Shown here in pieces: positions 11,088 through 23,206 of a stretch of 64,000 bases of DNA. Numbering within the stretch: the stretch's first letter is position 1; every line of letters starts with the position of its first letter. This DNA comes from Ptiloglossa arizonensis. Lineage: Eukaryota; Arthropoda; Insecta; Hymenoptera; Colletidae. The stretch spans positions 62,001 through 126,000 of the forward strand of contig NW_027478887.1 in the NCBI RefSeq assembly GCF_051014685.1, read 5' to 3'. Under the pieces are notes generated by a model. The model searched no databases, was not told the DNA's origin, and saw only the letters and a list, made by a program, of their open reading frames with translations. A program made the translations under genes and the position numbers.

Positions 11088-12716
11088 ATGCGGATTGGTC
11101 AATCCGTTCGCGAGATATGGCAGTTTGGATGTGAGAAACGCTTGAGAAACTCAAAATTTTCGCAGTTCTGATGCTCGAAACGAATAACTGGAACGGCCTA
11201 GGGGAAAACTACACATACCGTTGTAATCGGGCGAGTTTCTACTTTCAGATGCAACAGAAATTTTGCGGATTGGTCAATCCGTTCGCGAGATGTGGCAGTT
11301 TGGAGGTAAGAAACGCTTGAGAAACTCAAAATTTTCTCAGTTCTGATGCTCGAAACGAATAACTAAAACCGCCTAGCGGAAAAGTGCGCATACCGTTGTG
11401 ATCGGGCGAGTTTCTACTTTCAAATGCAACAGAAATTATGCGGATTGGTCAATCCGTTCGCGAAATATGGCAGTTTGGAGGTAAGAAACGCTTGAGAAAC
11501 TCAAAATTTTCGCAGTTCTGATGCTCAAAACGAATAACTATAACGGCCTAGGGGAAAAGTGCGCATACCGTTGTAATCGGGCGAGTTTCTACTTTCAAAT
11601 GCAACAGAAATTTTGCGGATTGGTCAATCCGTTCGCGAGATATGGCAGTTTGGATGTGAGAAACGCTTGAGAAACTCAAAATTATCGCAGTTCTGATGCT
11701 CGAAACGAATAACCAGAACGGCCTAGGGGAAAAGTACGCATGCCGATGTAATCGGGCGAGTTTCTACGATTAGATGCAACAGAAATTTTGCGGATTGGTC
11801 GATCCGTTCGCGAGATATGGCCGTTTGGATGTAAGAAACGCTCGAGAAACTCAAAATTTTCGCAGTTCTGATGCTCGAAACGAATAACTAAAACCGCCTA
11901 GCGGAAAAGTACGCATACCGTTGTGATCGGGCGAGTTTCTACTTTCAGAAGCAACAGACATTTTGCGGATTGGTCAATCCGTTCGCGAGATGTGGCAGTT
12001 TGGATGTATGAAACGCTTGAGAAACTCAAAATTATCGCAGTTCTGATGCTCGAAACGAATGACTAGAACGGCCTAGGGGAGGAGTACGCATACCGTTGTA
12101 ATCGGGCGAGTTTCTACTTTCAGATGCAACAGAAATTATGCGGATTGGTCAATCCGTTCGCGAGATATGGCAGTTTGGATGTGAGAAACGCTTGAGAAAC
12201 TCAAAATTTTCGCAGTTCTGATGCTCGAAACGAATAACTGGAACGGCCTAGGGGAAAACTACACATACCGTTGTAATCGGGCGAGTTTCTACTTTCAGAT
12301 GCAACAGAAATTTTGCGGATTGGTCAATCCGTTCGCGAGATGTGGCAGTTTGGAGGTAAGAAACGCTTGAGAAACTCAAAATTTTCGCAGTTCTGATGCT
12401 CGAAACGAATAACTAAAACCGCCTAGCGGAAAAGTGCGCATACCGTTGTGATCGGGCGAGTTTCTACTTTCAGAAGCAACAGACATTTTGCGGATTGGTC
12501 AATCCGTTCGCGAGATGTGGCAGTTTGGATGTATGAAACGCTTGAGAAACTCAAAATTATCGCAGTTCTGATGCTCGAAACGAATGACTAGAACGGCCTA
12601 GGGGAGGAGTACGCATACCGTTGTAATCGGGCGAGTTTCTACTTTCAGATGCAACAGAAATTATGCGGATTGGTCAATCCGTTCGCGAAATATGGCAGTT
12701 TGGAGGTAAGAAACGT

Positions 12717-15700
12717 TTGAGAAACTCAAAATTTTCGCAGTTCTGATGCTCGAAACGAATAACTGGAACGGCCTAGGGGAAAACTACACATACCGTTGTA
12801 ATCGGGCGAGTTTCTACTTTCAGATGCAACAGAAATTTTGCGGATTAGTCAATCCGTTCGCGAGATGTGGCAGTTTGCAGGTAAGAAACGCTTGAGAAAC
12901 TCAAAATTATCGCAGTTCTAATGCTCGAAACGAATAACTAGAACGGCCTAGGGGAAAAGTGCGCATACCGTTGTAATCGGGCGAGTTTCTACTTTCAAAT
13001 GCAACAGAAATTTTGTGGATTGGTCAATCCGTTCGCAAGATATGGCCGTTTGGATGTAAGAAAGGCTTGAGAAACTCAAAATTTTCGCAGTTCTGATGCT
13101 CGAAACGAATAACTGGAACGGCCTAGGGGAAAACTACACATACCGTTGTAATCGGGCGAGTTTCTACTTTCAGATGCAACAGAAATTTTGCGGATTGGTC
13201 AATCCGTTCGCGAGATATGGCAGTTTGGAGGTAAGAAACGCTTGAGAAACTCAAAATTTTCGCAGTTCTGATGCTCGAAACGAATAACTGGAACGGCCTA
13301 GGGGAAAACTACACATACCGTTGTAATCGGGCAAGTTTCTACTTTCAGATGCAACAGAAATTTTGCGGATTGGTCATTCCGTTCGCGAGATGTGGCAGTT
13401 TGGAGGTAAGAAACGGTTGAGAATCTCAAAATTATCGCAGTTCTAATGCTCGAAACGAATAACTAGAACGGCCTAGGGGAAAAGTACGCATACCGATGTA
13501 ATCGGGCGAGTTTCTACTTTCAGATGCAACAGAAATTTTGCGGATTGGTCGATCCGTTCGCGAGATATGGCCGTTTGGATGTAAGAAACGCTCGAGAAAC
13601 TCAAAATTTTCGCAGTTCTGATGCTCGAAACGAATAACTAAAACCGCCTAGCGGAAAACTGCGCATACCGTTGTAATCGGGCGAGTTTCTACTTTCAGAA
13701 GCAACAGACATTTTGCGGATTGGTCAATCCGTTCGCAAGATATGGCCGTTTGGATGTAAGAAAGGCTTGAGAAACTCAAAATTTTCCCAGTTCTGATGCT
13801 CGAAACGAAGAACTAGAACGGCCTAGGGGAAAAGTGCGCATACCGTTGTAATCGGGCGAGTTTCTACTTTCAAATGCAACAGGAATTTTGCGGATTGGTC
13901 AATCCGTTCGCGAGATATGGCAGTTTGGAGGTAAGAAACGCTTGAGAAACTCAAAATTTTCGCAGTTCTGATGCTCGAAACGAATAACTGGAACGGCCTA
14001 CGGGAAAACTACACATACCGTTGTAATCGGGCGAGTTTCTACTTTCAGATGCAACAGAAATTTTGCGGATTGGTCAATCCGTTCGCGAGATGCGGCAGTT
14101 TGGATGTAAGAAACGCTTGAGAAACTCAAAACTATCGCAGTTCTGATGCTCGAAACGAATGACTAGAACGGCCTAGGGGAGAAGTACGCATACCGTTGTA
14201 ATCGGGCGAGTTTCTACTTTCAGATGCAACAGAAATTATGCGGATTGGTCAATCGGTTCGCGAGATATGGCAGTTTGGATGTGAGAAACGCTTGAGAAAC
14301 TCAAAATTTTCGCAGTTCTGATGCTCGAAACGAATAACTGGAACGGCCTAGGGGAAAACTACACAAACCGTTGTAATCGGGCGAGTTTCTACTTTCAGAT
14401 GCAACAGAAATTTTTCGGATTGGTCAATCCGTTCGCGAGATGGGGTAGTTTGGAGGTAAGAAACGCTTGAGAAACTCAAAATTTTCGCAGTTCTGATGCT
14501 CGAACCGAATAACTAGAGCGGCCTAGGGGAAAAGTGCGCATACCGATGTAATCGGGCGAGTTTCTACTTTCAGATGCAACAGAAATTTTGCGGATTGGTC
14601 GATCCGTTCATGAGATATGGCAGTTTGGAAGTAAGAAACGCTTGAGAAACTCAAAATTGTCGCAGTTCTGATGCTCGAAACGAATGACTAGAACGGCCTA
14701 TGGGAGAAGTACGCATTCCGCTGTAATCGGGCGAGTTTCTACTTTCAGATGCAATAGAAATTTTGCGGATTGATCAATCCGTTCGCGAGATATGGCAGTT
14801 TGGAGATAAGAAACGCTTGAGAAACTCAAAATTTTCGCAGTTCTGATGCTCGAAACGAATAACTAGAACCGCCTAGCGGAAAAGTGCGCATACCGTTGTG
14901 ATCGGGCGAGTTTCTACTTTCAGAAGCAACAGAAATTTTGCGGATTGGTCAATCCGTTCGCGAGATATGGCCGTTTGGATGTAAGAAAGGCTTGAGAAAC
15001 TCAAAATTTTCCCAGTTCTGATACTCGAAACGAATAACTAGAACGGCCTAGGGGAAAAGTACGCATACCGATGTAATCGGGCGAGTTTCTACTTTCAGAT
15101 GCAACAGAAATTTTGCGGATTGGTCGATCCGTTCGCGAGATATGGCCGTATGGATGTAAGAAACGCTCGAGAAACTCAAAGTTTTCGCAGTTCTGATGCT
15201 CGAAACGAATAACTAGAACCGCCTAGGGGAAAAGTGCGCATACCGTTGTGATCGGGCGAGTTTCTACTTTCAGAAGCAACAGAAATTTTGCGGATTGGTC
15301 AATCCGTTCGCGAGATATGGCAGTTTGGAGGTAAGAAACGCTTGAGAAACTCAAAATTTTCGCAGTTCTGATGCTCGAAATGAATAACTGGAACGGCCTA
15401 GGGGAAGACTACACATACCGTTGTAATCGGGCGAGTTTCTACTTTCAGATGCAACAGAAATTTTGCCGATTGGTCAATCCGTTCGCGAGATATGGCAGTT
15501 TGGAGGTAAGAAAAGCTTGAGAAACTCAAAATTTTCGCAGTTCTGATGCTCGAAACGAATAACTAGAACCGCCTATCGGGAAAAGTGCGCATACCGTTGT
15601 GATCGGGCGAGTTTCTACTTTCAGAAGCAACAGAAATTTTGCGGATTGTTCAATCCGTTCGCGAGATATGGCAGTTTGGAGGTAAGAAACGCTTGAGAAA

Positions 15701-16567
15701 CTCAAAATTTTCGCAGTTCTGATGCTCGAAATGAATAACTGGAAGGGCCTAGGGGAAGACTACACATACCTTTGTAATCGGGCGAGTATCTGCTTTCAGA
15801 TGCAACAGAAATTATGCCGATTGGTCAATCGGTTCGCGAGATATGGCAGTTTGGATGTGAGAAACGCTTGAGAAACTCAAAATTTTCGCAGTTCTGATGC
15901 TCGAAACGAATAACTGGAACGGCCTAGGGGAAAACTACACAAACCGTTGTAATCGGGCGAGTTTCTACTTTCAGATGCAACAGAAATTTTTCGGATTGGT
16001 CAATCCGTTCGCGAGATGGGGCAGTTTGGAGGTAAGAAACGCTTGAGAAACTCAAAATTTTCGCAGTTCTGATGCTCGAACCGAATAACTAGAACGGCCT
16101 AGGGGAAAAGTGCGCATACCGATGTAATCGGGCGAGTTTCTACTTTCAGATGCAACAGAAATTTTGCGGATTGGTCGATCCGTTCATGAGATATGGCAGT
16201 TTGGAAGTAAGAAACGCTTGAGAAACTCAAAATTTTCGCAGTTCTGATGCTCGAAACGAATAACTGGAACGGCCTAGGGGAAAAGTACGCATACCGTTGT
16301 AATCGGGCGAGTTTCTACTTTCAGATGCAACAGAAATTTTGCGGATTGGTCAATCCGTTCGCGAGATATGGCAGTTTGGAGGTAAGAAACGCTTGAGAAA
16401 CTCAAAATTTTCGCAGTTCTGATTCTCGAAACGAGTAACTAGAACGGCCTAGGGGAAAAGTACGCATACCGTTGTAATCGGGCGAGTTTCTACTTTCAGA
16501 TGCAACAGAAATTTTGCGGATTGGTCAATCCGTTCGCGAGATATGGCAGTTTGGAGGTAAGAAACGC
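12717..16567 (+). repeat. 22-monomer higher-order repeat, unit 1 (3,851 bp)
   Basis: The unit is 22 monomers (22 x 175 + 1); the extra base lies in a CCTATCGGGAAAAG monomer near 15,567. It repeats in tandem at 16,568. I compared distinctive variants across the unit: CGGATTAGTC near 12,842, GCAAGATATGGCC near 13,035, GGGCAAGTTTC near 13,330, AACGGTTGAGAATC, CAACAGGAATTT, CTACGGGAAAAC, GATGGGGTAG, ACGCATTCCGCTG, GCAATAGAAA, GCCGTATGG, GAGTATCTGC and GATTCTCGAAACGAG. All were in the same order and spacing, and I saw no difference between the two units. The left limit is set by AACGTTTGA at 12,716 against AACGCTTGA in the next unit. Confidence 0.93.
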
Positions 16568-19500
16568 TTGAGAAACTCAAAATTTTCGCAGTTCTGATGC
16601 TCGAAACGAATAACTGGAACGGCCTAGGGGAAAACTACACATACCGTTGTAATCGGGCGAGTTTCTACTTTCAGATGCAACAGAAATTTTGCGGATTAGT
16701 CAATCCGTTCGCGAGATGTGGCAGTTTGCAGGTAAGAAACGCTTGAGAAACTCAAAATTATCGCAGTTCTAATGCTCGAAACGAATAACTAGAACGGCCT
16801 AGGGGAAAAGTGCGCATACCGTTGTAATCGGGCGAGTTTCTACTTTCAAATGCAACAGAAATTTTGTGGATTGGTCAATCCGTTCGCAAGATATGGCCGT
16901 TTGGATGTAAGAAAGGCTTGAGAAACTCAAAATTTTCGCAGTTCTGATGCTCGAAACGAATAACTGGAACGGCCTAGGGGAAAACTACACATACCGTTGT
17001 AATCGGGCGAGTTTCTACTTTCAGATGCAACAGAAATTTTGCGGATTGGTCAATCCGTTCGCGAGATATGGCAGTTTGGAGGTAAGAAACGCTTGAGAAA
17101 CTCAAAATTTTCGCAGTTCTGATGCTCGAAACGAATAACTGGAACGGCCTAGGGGAAAACTACACATACCGTTGTAATCGGGCAAGTTTCTACTTTCAGA
17201 TGCAACAGAAATTTTGCGGATTGGTCATTCCGTTCGCGAGATGTGGCAGTTTGGAGGTAAGAAACGGTTGAGAATCTCAAAATTATCGCAGTTCTAATGC
17301 TCGAAACGAATAACTAGAACGGCCTAGGGGAAAAGTACGCATACCGATGTAATCGGGCGAGTTTCTACTTTCAGATGCAACAGAAATTTTGCGGATTGGT
17401 CGATCCGTTCGCGAGATATGGCCGTTTGGATGTAAGAAACGCTCGAGAAACTCAAAATTTTCGCAGTTCTGATGCTCGAAACGAATAACTAAAACCGCCT
17501 AGCGGAAAACTGCGCATACCGTTGTAATCGGGCGAGTTTCTACTTTCAGAAGCAACAGACATTTTGCGGATTGGTCAATCCGTTCGCAAGATATGGCCGT
17601 TTGGATGTAAGAAAGGCTTGAGAAACTCAAAATTTTCCCAGTTCTGATGCTCGAAACGAAGAACTAGAACGGCCTAGGGGAAAAGTGCGCATACCGTTGT
17701 AATCGGGCGAGTTTCTACTTTCAAATGCAACAGGAATTTTGCGGATTGGTCAATCCGTTCGCGAGATATGGCAGTTTGGAGGTAAGAAACGCTTGAGAAA
17801 CTCAAAATTTTCGCAGTTCTGATGCTCGAAACGAATAACTGGAACGGCCTACGGGAAAACTACACATACCGTTGTAATCGGGCGAGTTTCTACTTTCAGA
17901 TGCAACAGAAATTTTGCGGATTGGTCAATCCGTTCGCGAGATGCGGCAGTTTGGATGTAAGAAACGCTTGAGAAACTCAAAACTATCGCAGTTCTGATGC
18001 TCGAAACGAATGACTAGAACGGCCTAGGGGAGAAGTACGCATACCGTTGTAATCGGGCGAGTTTCTACTTTCAGATGCAACAGAAATTATGCGGATTGGT
18101 CAATCGGTTCGCGAGATATGGCAGTTTGGATGTGAGAAACGCTTGAGAAACTCAAAATTTTCGCAGTTCTGATGCTCGAAACGAATAACTGGAACGGCCT
18201 AGGGGAAAACTACACAAACCGTTGTAATCGGGCGAGTTTCTACTTTCAGATGCAACAGAAATTTTTCGGATTGGTCAATCCGTTCGCGAGATGGGGTAGT
18301 TTGGAGGTAAGAAACGCTTGAGAAACTCAAAATTTTCGCAGTTCTGATGCTCGAACCGAATAACTAGAGCGGCCTAGGGGAAAAGTGCGCATACCGATGT
18401 AATCGGGCGAGTTTCTACTTTCAGATGCAACAGAAATTTTGCGGATTGGTCGATCCGTTCATGAGATATGGCAGTTTGGAAGTAAGAAACGCTTGAGAAA
18501 CTCAAAATTGTCGCAGTTCTGATGCTCGAAACGAATGACTAGAACGGCCTATGGGAGAAGTACGCATTCCGCTGTAATCGGGCGAGTTTCTACTTTCAGA
18601 TGCAATAGAAATTTTGCGGATTGATCAATCCGTTCGCGAGATATGGCAGTTTGGAGATAAGAAACGCTTGAGAAACTCAAAATTTTCGCAGTTCTGATGC
18701 TCGAAACGAATAACTAGAACCGCCTAGCGGAAAAGTGCGCATACCGTTGTGATCGGGCGAGTTTCTACTTTCAGAAGCAACAGAAATTTTGCGGATTGGT
18801 CAATCCGTTCGCGAGATATGGCCGTTTGGATGTAAGAAAGGCTTGAGAAACTCAAAATTTTCCCAGTTCTGATACTCGAAACGAATAACTAGAACGGCCT
18901 AGGGGAAAAGTACGCATACCGATGTAATCGGGCGAGTTTCTACTTTCAGATGCAACAGAAATTTTGCGGATTGGTCGATCCGTTCGCGAGATATGGCCGT
19001 ATGGATGTAAGAAACGCTCGAGAAACTCAAAGTTTTCGCAGTTCTGATGCTCGAAACGAATAACTAGAACCGCCTAGGGGAAAAGTGCGCATACCGTTGT
19101 GATCGGGCGAGTTTCTACTTTCAGAAGCAACAGAAATTTTGCGGATTGGTCAATCCGTTCGCGAGATATGGCAGTTTGGAGGTAAGAAACGCTTGAGAAA
19201 CTCAAAATTTTCGCAGTTCTGATGCTCGAAATGAATAACTGGAACGGCCTAGGGGAAGACTACACATACCGTTGTAATCGGGCGAGTTTCTACTTTCAGA
19301 TGCAACAGAAATTTTGCCGATTGGTCAATCCGTTCGCGAGATATGGCAGTTTGGAGGTAAGAAAAGCTTGAGAAACTCAAAATTTTCGCAGTTCTGATGC
19401 TCGAAACGAATAACTAGAACCGCCTATCGGGAAAAGTGCGCATACCGTTGTGATCGGGCGAGTTTCTACTTTCAGAAGCAACAGAAATTTTGCGGATTGT

Positions 19501-20418
19501 TCAATCCGTTCGCGAGATATGGCAGTTTGGAGGTAAGAAACGCTTGAGAAACTCAAAATTTTCGCAGTTCTGATGCTCGAAATGAATAACTGGAAGGGCC
19601 TAGGGGAAGACTACACATACCTTTGTAATCGGGCGAGTATCTGCTTTCAGATGCAACAGAAATTATGCCGATTGGTCAATCGGTTCGCGAGATATGGCAG
19701 TTTGGATGTGAGAAACGCTTGAGAAACTCAAAATTTTCGCAGTTCTGATGCTCGAAACGAATAACTGGAACGGCCTAGGGGAAAACTACACAAACCGTTG
19801 TAATCGGGCGAGTTTCTACTTTCAGATGCAACAGAAATTTTTCGGATTGGTCAATCCGTTCGCGAGATGGGGCAGTTTGGAGGTAAGAAACGCTTGAGAA
19901 ACTCAAAATTTTCGCAGTTCTGATGCTCGAACCGAATAACTAGAACGGCCTAGGGGAAAAGTGCGCATACCGATGTAATCGGGCGAGTTTCTACTTTCAG
20001 ATGCAACAGAAATTTTGCGGATTGGTCGATCCGTTCATGAGATATGGCAGTTTGGAAGTAAGAAACGCTTGAGAAACTCAAAATTTTCGCAGTTCTGATG
20101 CTCGAAACGAATAACTGGAACGGCCTAGGGGAAAAGTACGCATACCGTTGTAATCGGGCGAGTTTCTACTTTCAGATGCAACAGAAATTTTGCGGATTGG
20201 TCAATCCGTTCGCGAGATATGGCAGTTTGGAGGTAAGAAACGCTTGAGAAACTCAAAATTTTCGCAGTTCTGATTCTCGAAACGAGTAACTAGAACGGCC
20301 TAGGGGAAAAGTACGCATACCGTTGTAATCGGGCGAGTTTCTACTTTCAGATGCAACAGAAATTTTGCGGATTGGTCAATCCGTTCGCGAGATATGGCAG
20401 TTTGGAGGTAAGAAACGC
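16568..20418 (+). repeat. 22-monomer higher-order repeat, unit 2 (3,851 bp)
   Basis: Second tandem unit, apparently identical to 12,717-16,567 by eye. The periodic match runs on to 20,482, 64 bp into a third unit, and breaks at 20,483 (GGGGAGAAC against GGGGAAAAC). Identity over nearly 4 kb of satellite means either a very recent duplication or an assembly duplication; sequence alone cannot separate them. Confidence 0.92.
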
Positions 20419-21433
20419 TTGAGAAACTCAAAATTTTCGCAGTTCTGATGCTCGAAACGAATAACTGGAACGGCCTAGGGGAGAACTACACATACCGTTG
20501 TAATCGGGCGAGTTTCTACTTTCAGATGCAACAGAAATTTTGTGGACTGGTCGATCCGTTCGCGAGATGTGGCAGTTTGGAAGTAAGAAACGCTTGAGAA
20601 ACTCAAAATTTTCGCAGTTCTGATGCTCGAAACGAATAACTAGAACGGCCTAGGGGAAAAGTACGCATACCGATGTAATCGGGCGAGTTTCTACTTTCAC
20701 ATGCAACAGAAATTATGCGGATTGGTCAATCCGTTCGCGAGATATGGCCGTTTGGATGTAAGAAACGCTCGAGAAACTCAAAATTTTCGCAGTTCTGATG
20801 CTCGAAACGAATAACTAGAACGGCCTAGGGGAAAAGTGCGCATACCGTTGTGATCGGGCGAGTTTCTACTTTCAGAAGCAACAGAAATTTTGCGGATTGG
20901 TCAATCCGTTCGCGAGATATGGCAGTTTGGAGGTAAGAAACGCTTGAGAAACTCAAAATTTTCGCAGTTCTGATGCTCGAAATGATTAACTGGAACGGTC
21001 TAGGGGAAGACAACACATACCGTTGTAATCGGGCGAGTTTCTACTTTCAGATGCAACAGAAATTTTGCGGATTGGTCAATCCGTTCGCGAGATATGGCCG
21101 TTTGGATGTAAGAAACGCTCGAGAAACTCAAAATTTTCGCAGTTCTGATGCTCGAAACGAATAACTAGAACCGCCTATCGGGAAAAGTGCGCATACCGTT
21201 GTGATCGGGCGAGTTTCTACTTTCAGAAGCAACAGAAATTTTGCGGATTGTTCAATCCGTTCGCGAGATATGGCAGTTTGGATGTAAGAAACGCTTGAGA
21301 AACTCAAAATTTTCGCAGTTCTGATGCTCGAAATGAATAACTGGAAGGGCCTAGGGGAAGACTACACATACCTTTGTAATCGGGCGAGTTTCTGCTTTCA
21401 GATGCAACAGAAATTTTGCGGATTGGTCAATCC
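19683..21433 (+). repeat. 10-monomer higher-order repeat, unit 1 (1,751 bp)
   Basis: Ten monomers plus one base (a CCTATCGGGAAAAG insertion copy near 21,177). The unit matches 21,434-23,205. I noticed one difference, G at 19,773 against A at 21,524. The unit overlaps the last ~800 bp of the 22-mer duplication, so the left part of this 10-mer also occurs in each 22-mer. Confidence 0.92.
20351..20407 (+). other. Exon-like 57-bp cassette inside the monomer (sequence resemblance only)
   Basis: Preceded by TTTCTACTTTCAG, which resembles a 3' splice acceptor, and followed by GTAAG at 20,408, which resembles a 5' donor after GGAG. The 57 bases start with ATG, are a multiple of three and hold no stop; read from the ATG they give MQQKFCGLVNPFARYGSLE. 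The next monomer has the same layout at 20,526-20,582, leaving a 118-bp intron-like interval (20,408-20,525) with a branch-point-like TTGTAAT about 20 bases before the AG. Many other monomers keep the layout, but many do not: GAGATAAG copies lose the donor GT, and CAAATGCAAC or TTTCTGATG copies lose the acceptor AG. Nothing shows transcription. Chance is the default explanation. Confidence 0.2.
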
Positions 21434-23205
21434 GTTCGCGAGATATGGCAGTTTGGATGTGAGAAACGCTTGAGAAACTCAAAATTTTCGCAGTTCTGAT
21501 GCTCGAAACGAATAACTGGAACGACCTAGGGGAAAACTACACAAACCGTTGTAATCGGGCGAGTTTCTACTTTCAGATGCAACAGAAATTTTTCGGATTG
21601 GTCAATCCGTTCGCGAGATGGGGCAGTTTGGAGGTAAGAAACGCTTGAGAAACTCAAAATTTTCGCAGTTCTGATGCTCGAACCGAATAACTAGAACGGC
21701 CTAGGGGAAAAGTGCGCATACCGATGTAATCGGGCGAGTTTCTACTTTCAGATGCAACAGAAATTTTGCGGATTGGTCGATCCGTTCATGAGATATGGCA
21801 GTTTGGAAGTAAGAAACGCTTGAGAAACTCAAAATTTTCGCAGTTCTGATGCTCGAAACGAATAACTGGAACGGCCTAGGGGAAAAGTACGCATACCGTT
21901 GTAATCGGGCGAGTTTCTACTTTCAGATGCAACAGAAATTTTGCGGATTGGTCAATCCGTTCGCGAGATATGGCAGTTTGGAGGTAAGAAACGCTTGAGA
22001 AACTCAAAATTTTCGCAGTTCTGATTCTCGAAACGAGTAACTAGAACGGCCTAGGGGAAAAGTACGCATACCGTTGTAATCGGGCGAGTTTCTACTTTCA
22101 GATGCAACAGAAATTTTGCGGATTGGTCAATCCGTTCGCGAGATATGGCAGTTTGGAGGTAAGAAACGCTTGAGAAACTCAAAATTTTCGCAGTTCTGAT
22201 GCTCGAAACGAATAACTGGAACGGCCTAGGGGAGAACTACACATACCGTTGTAATCGGGCGAGTTTCTACTTTCAGATGCAACAGAAATTTTGTGGACTG
22301 GTCGATCCGTTCGCGAGATGTGGCAGTTTGGAAGTAAGAAACGCTTGAGAAACTCAAAATTTTCGCAGTTCTGATGCTCGAAACGAATAACTAGAACGGC
22401 CTAGGGGAAAAGTACGCATACCGATGTAATCGGGCGAGTTTCTACTTTCACATGCAACAGAAATTATGCGGATTGGTCAATCCGTTCGCGAGATATGGCC
22501 GTTTGGATGTAAGAAACGCTCGAGAAACTCAAAATTTTCGCAGTTCTGATGCTCGAAACGAATAACTAGAACGGCCTAGGGGAAAAGTGCGCATACCGTT
22601 GTGATCGGGCGAGTTTCTACTTTCAGAAGCAACAGAAATTTTGCGGATTGGTCAATCCGTTCGCGAGATATGGCAGTTTGGAGGTAAGAAACGCTTGAGA
22701 AACTCAAAATTTTCGCAGTTCTGATGCTCGAAATGATTAACTGGAACGGTCTAGGGGAAGACAACACATACCGTTGTAATCGGGCGAGTTTCTACTTTCA
22801 GATGCAACAGAAATTTTGCGGATTGGTCAATCCGTTCGCGAGATATGGCCGTTTGGATGTAAGAAACGCTCGAGAAACTCAAAATTTTCGCAGTTCTGAT
22901 GCTCGAAACGAATAACTAGAACCGCCTATCGGGAAAAGTGCGCATACCGTTGTGATCGGGCGAGTTTCTACTTTCAGAAGCAACAGAAATTTTGCGGATT
23001 GTTCAATCCGTTCGCGAGATATGGCAGTTTGGATGTAAGAAACGCTTGAGAAACTCAAAATTTTCGCAGTTCTGATGCTCGAAATGAATAACTGGAAGGG
23101 CCTAGGGGAAGACTACACATACCTTTGTAATCGGGCGAGTTTCTGCTTTCAGATGCAACAGAAATTTTGCGGATTGGTCAATCCGTTCGCGAGATATGGC
23201 AGTTT
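21434..23205 (+). repeat. 10-monomer higher-order repeat, unit 2 (1,751 bp, plus 21 bp)
   Basis: Second tandem unit of the 1,751-bp repeat. The periodic match ends at 23,205 (TTTAGATG against TTTGGATG at 21,455). It is followed by a further shorter copy of one segment: the GTGATCGGGCGAG / AAATGATTAACTGG pair at 22,576-22,800 recurs from 23,277, 701 bp later. Confidence 0.92.
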
Positions 23206-23206
23206 A

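Larger units (their letters stand above)
1..12716 (+). repeat. Array zone 1: irregular monomers, many 174 bp
   Basis: This zone holds no gene, only satellite. It is marked by variants rare or absent further right: GGCCCAGGGG for GGCCTAGGGG, CAAATACAAC or CAAATGCAAC for CAGATGCAAC, GGAATGG for GGATTGG, and two recurrent one-base deletions. One deletion gives GGGGAATGTGCCC (starting near 193, 2,817, 5,963, 7,011, 8,759, 9,979 and 10,328). The other gives GCAGTTTTATG (around 4,880, 5,755, 6,101, 6,450, 8,550, 8,897, 9,246, 9,770 and 10,117). Short multi-monomer blocks are shared within the zone: 1,096 on recurs 525 bp later, 336-600 recurs at 4,185, and 11,090-11,450 recurs 1,050 bp later. The pattern is a patchwork rather than one clean higher-order repeat. 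Confidence 0.9.
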
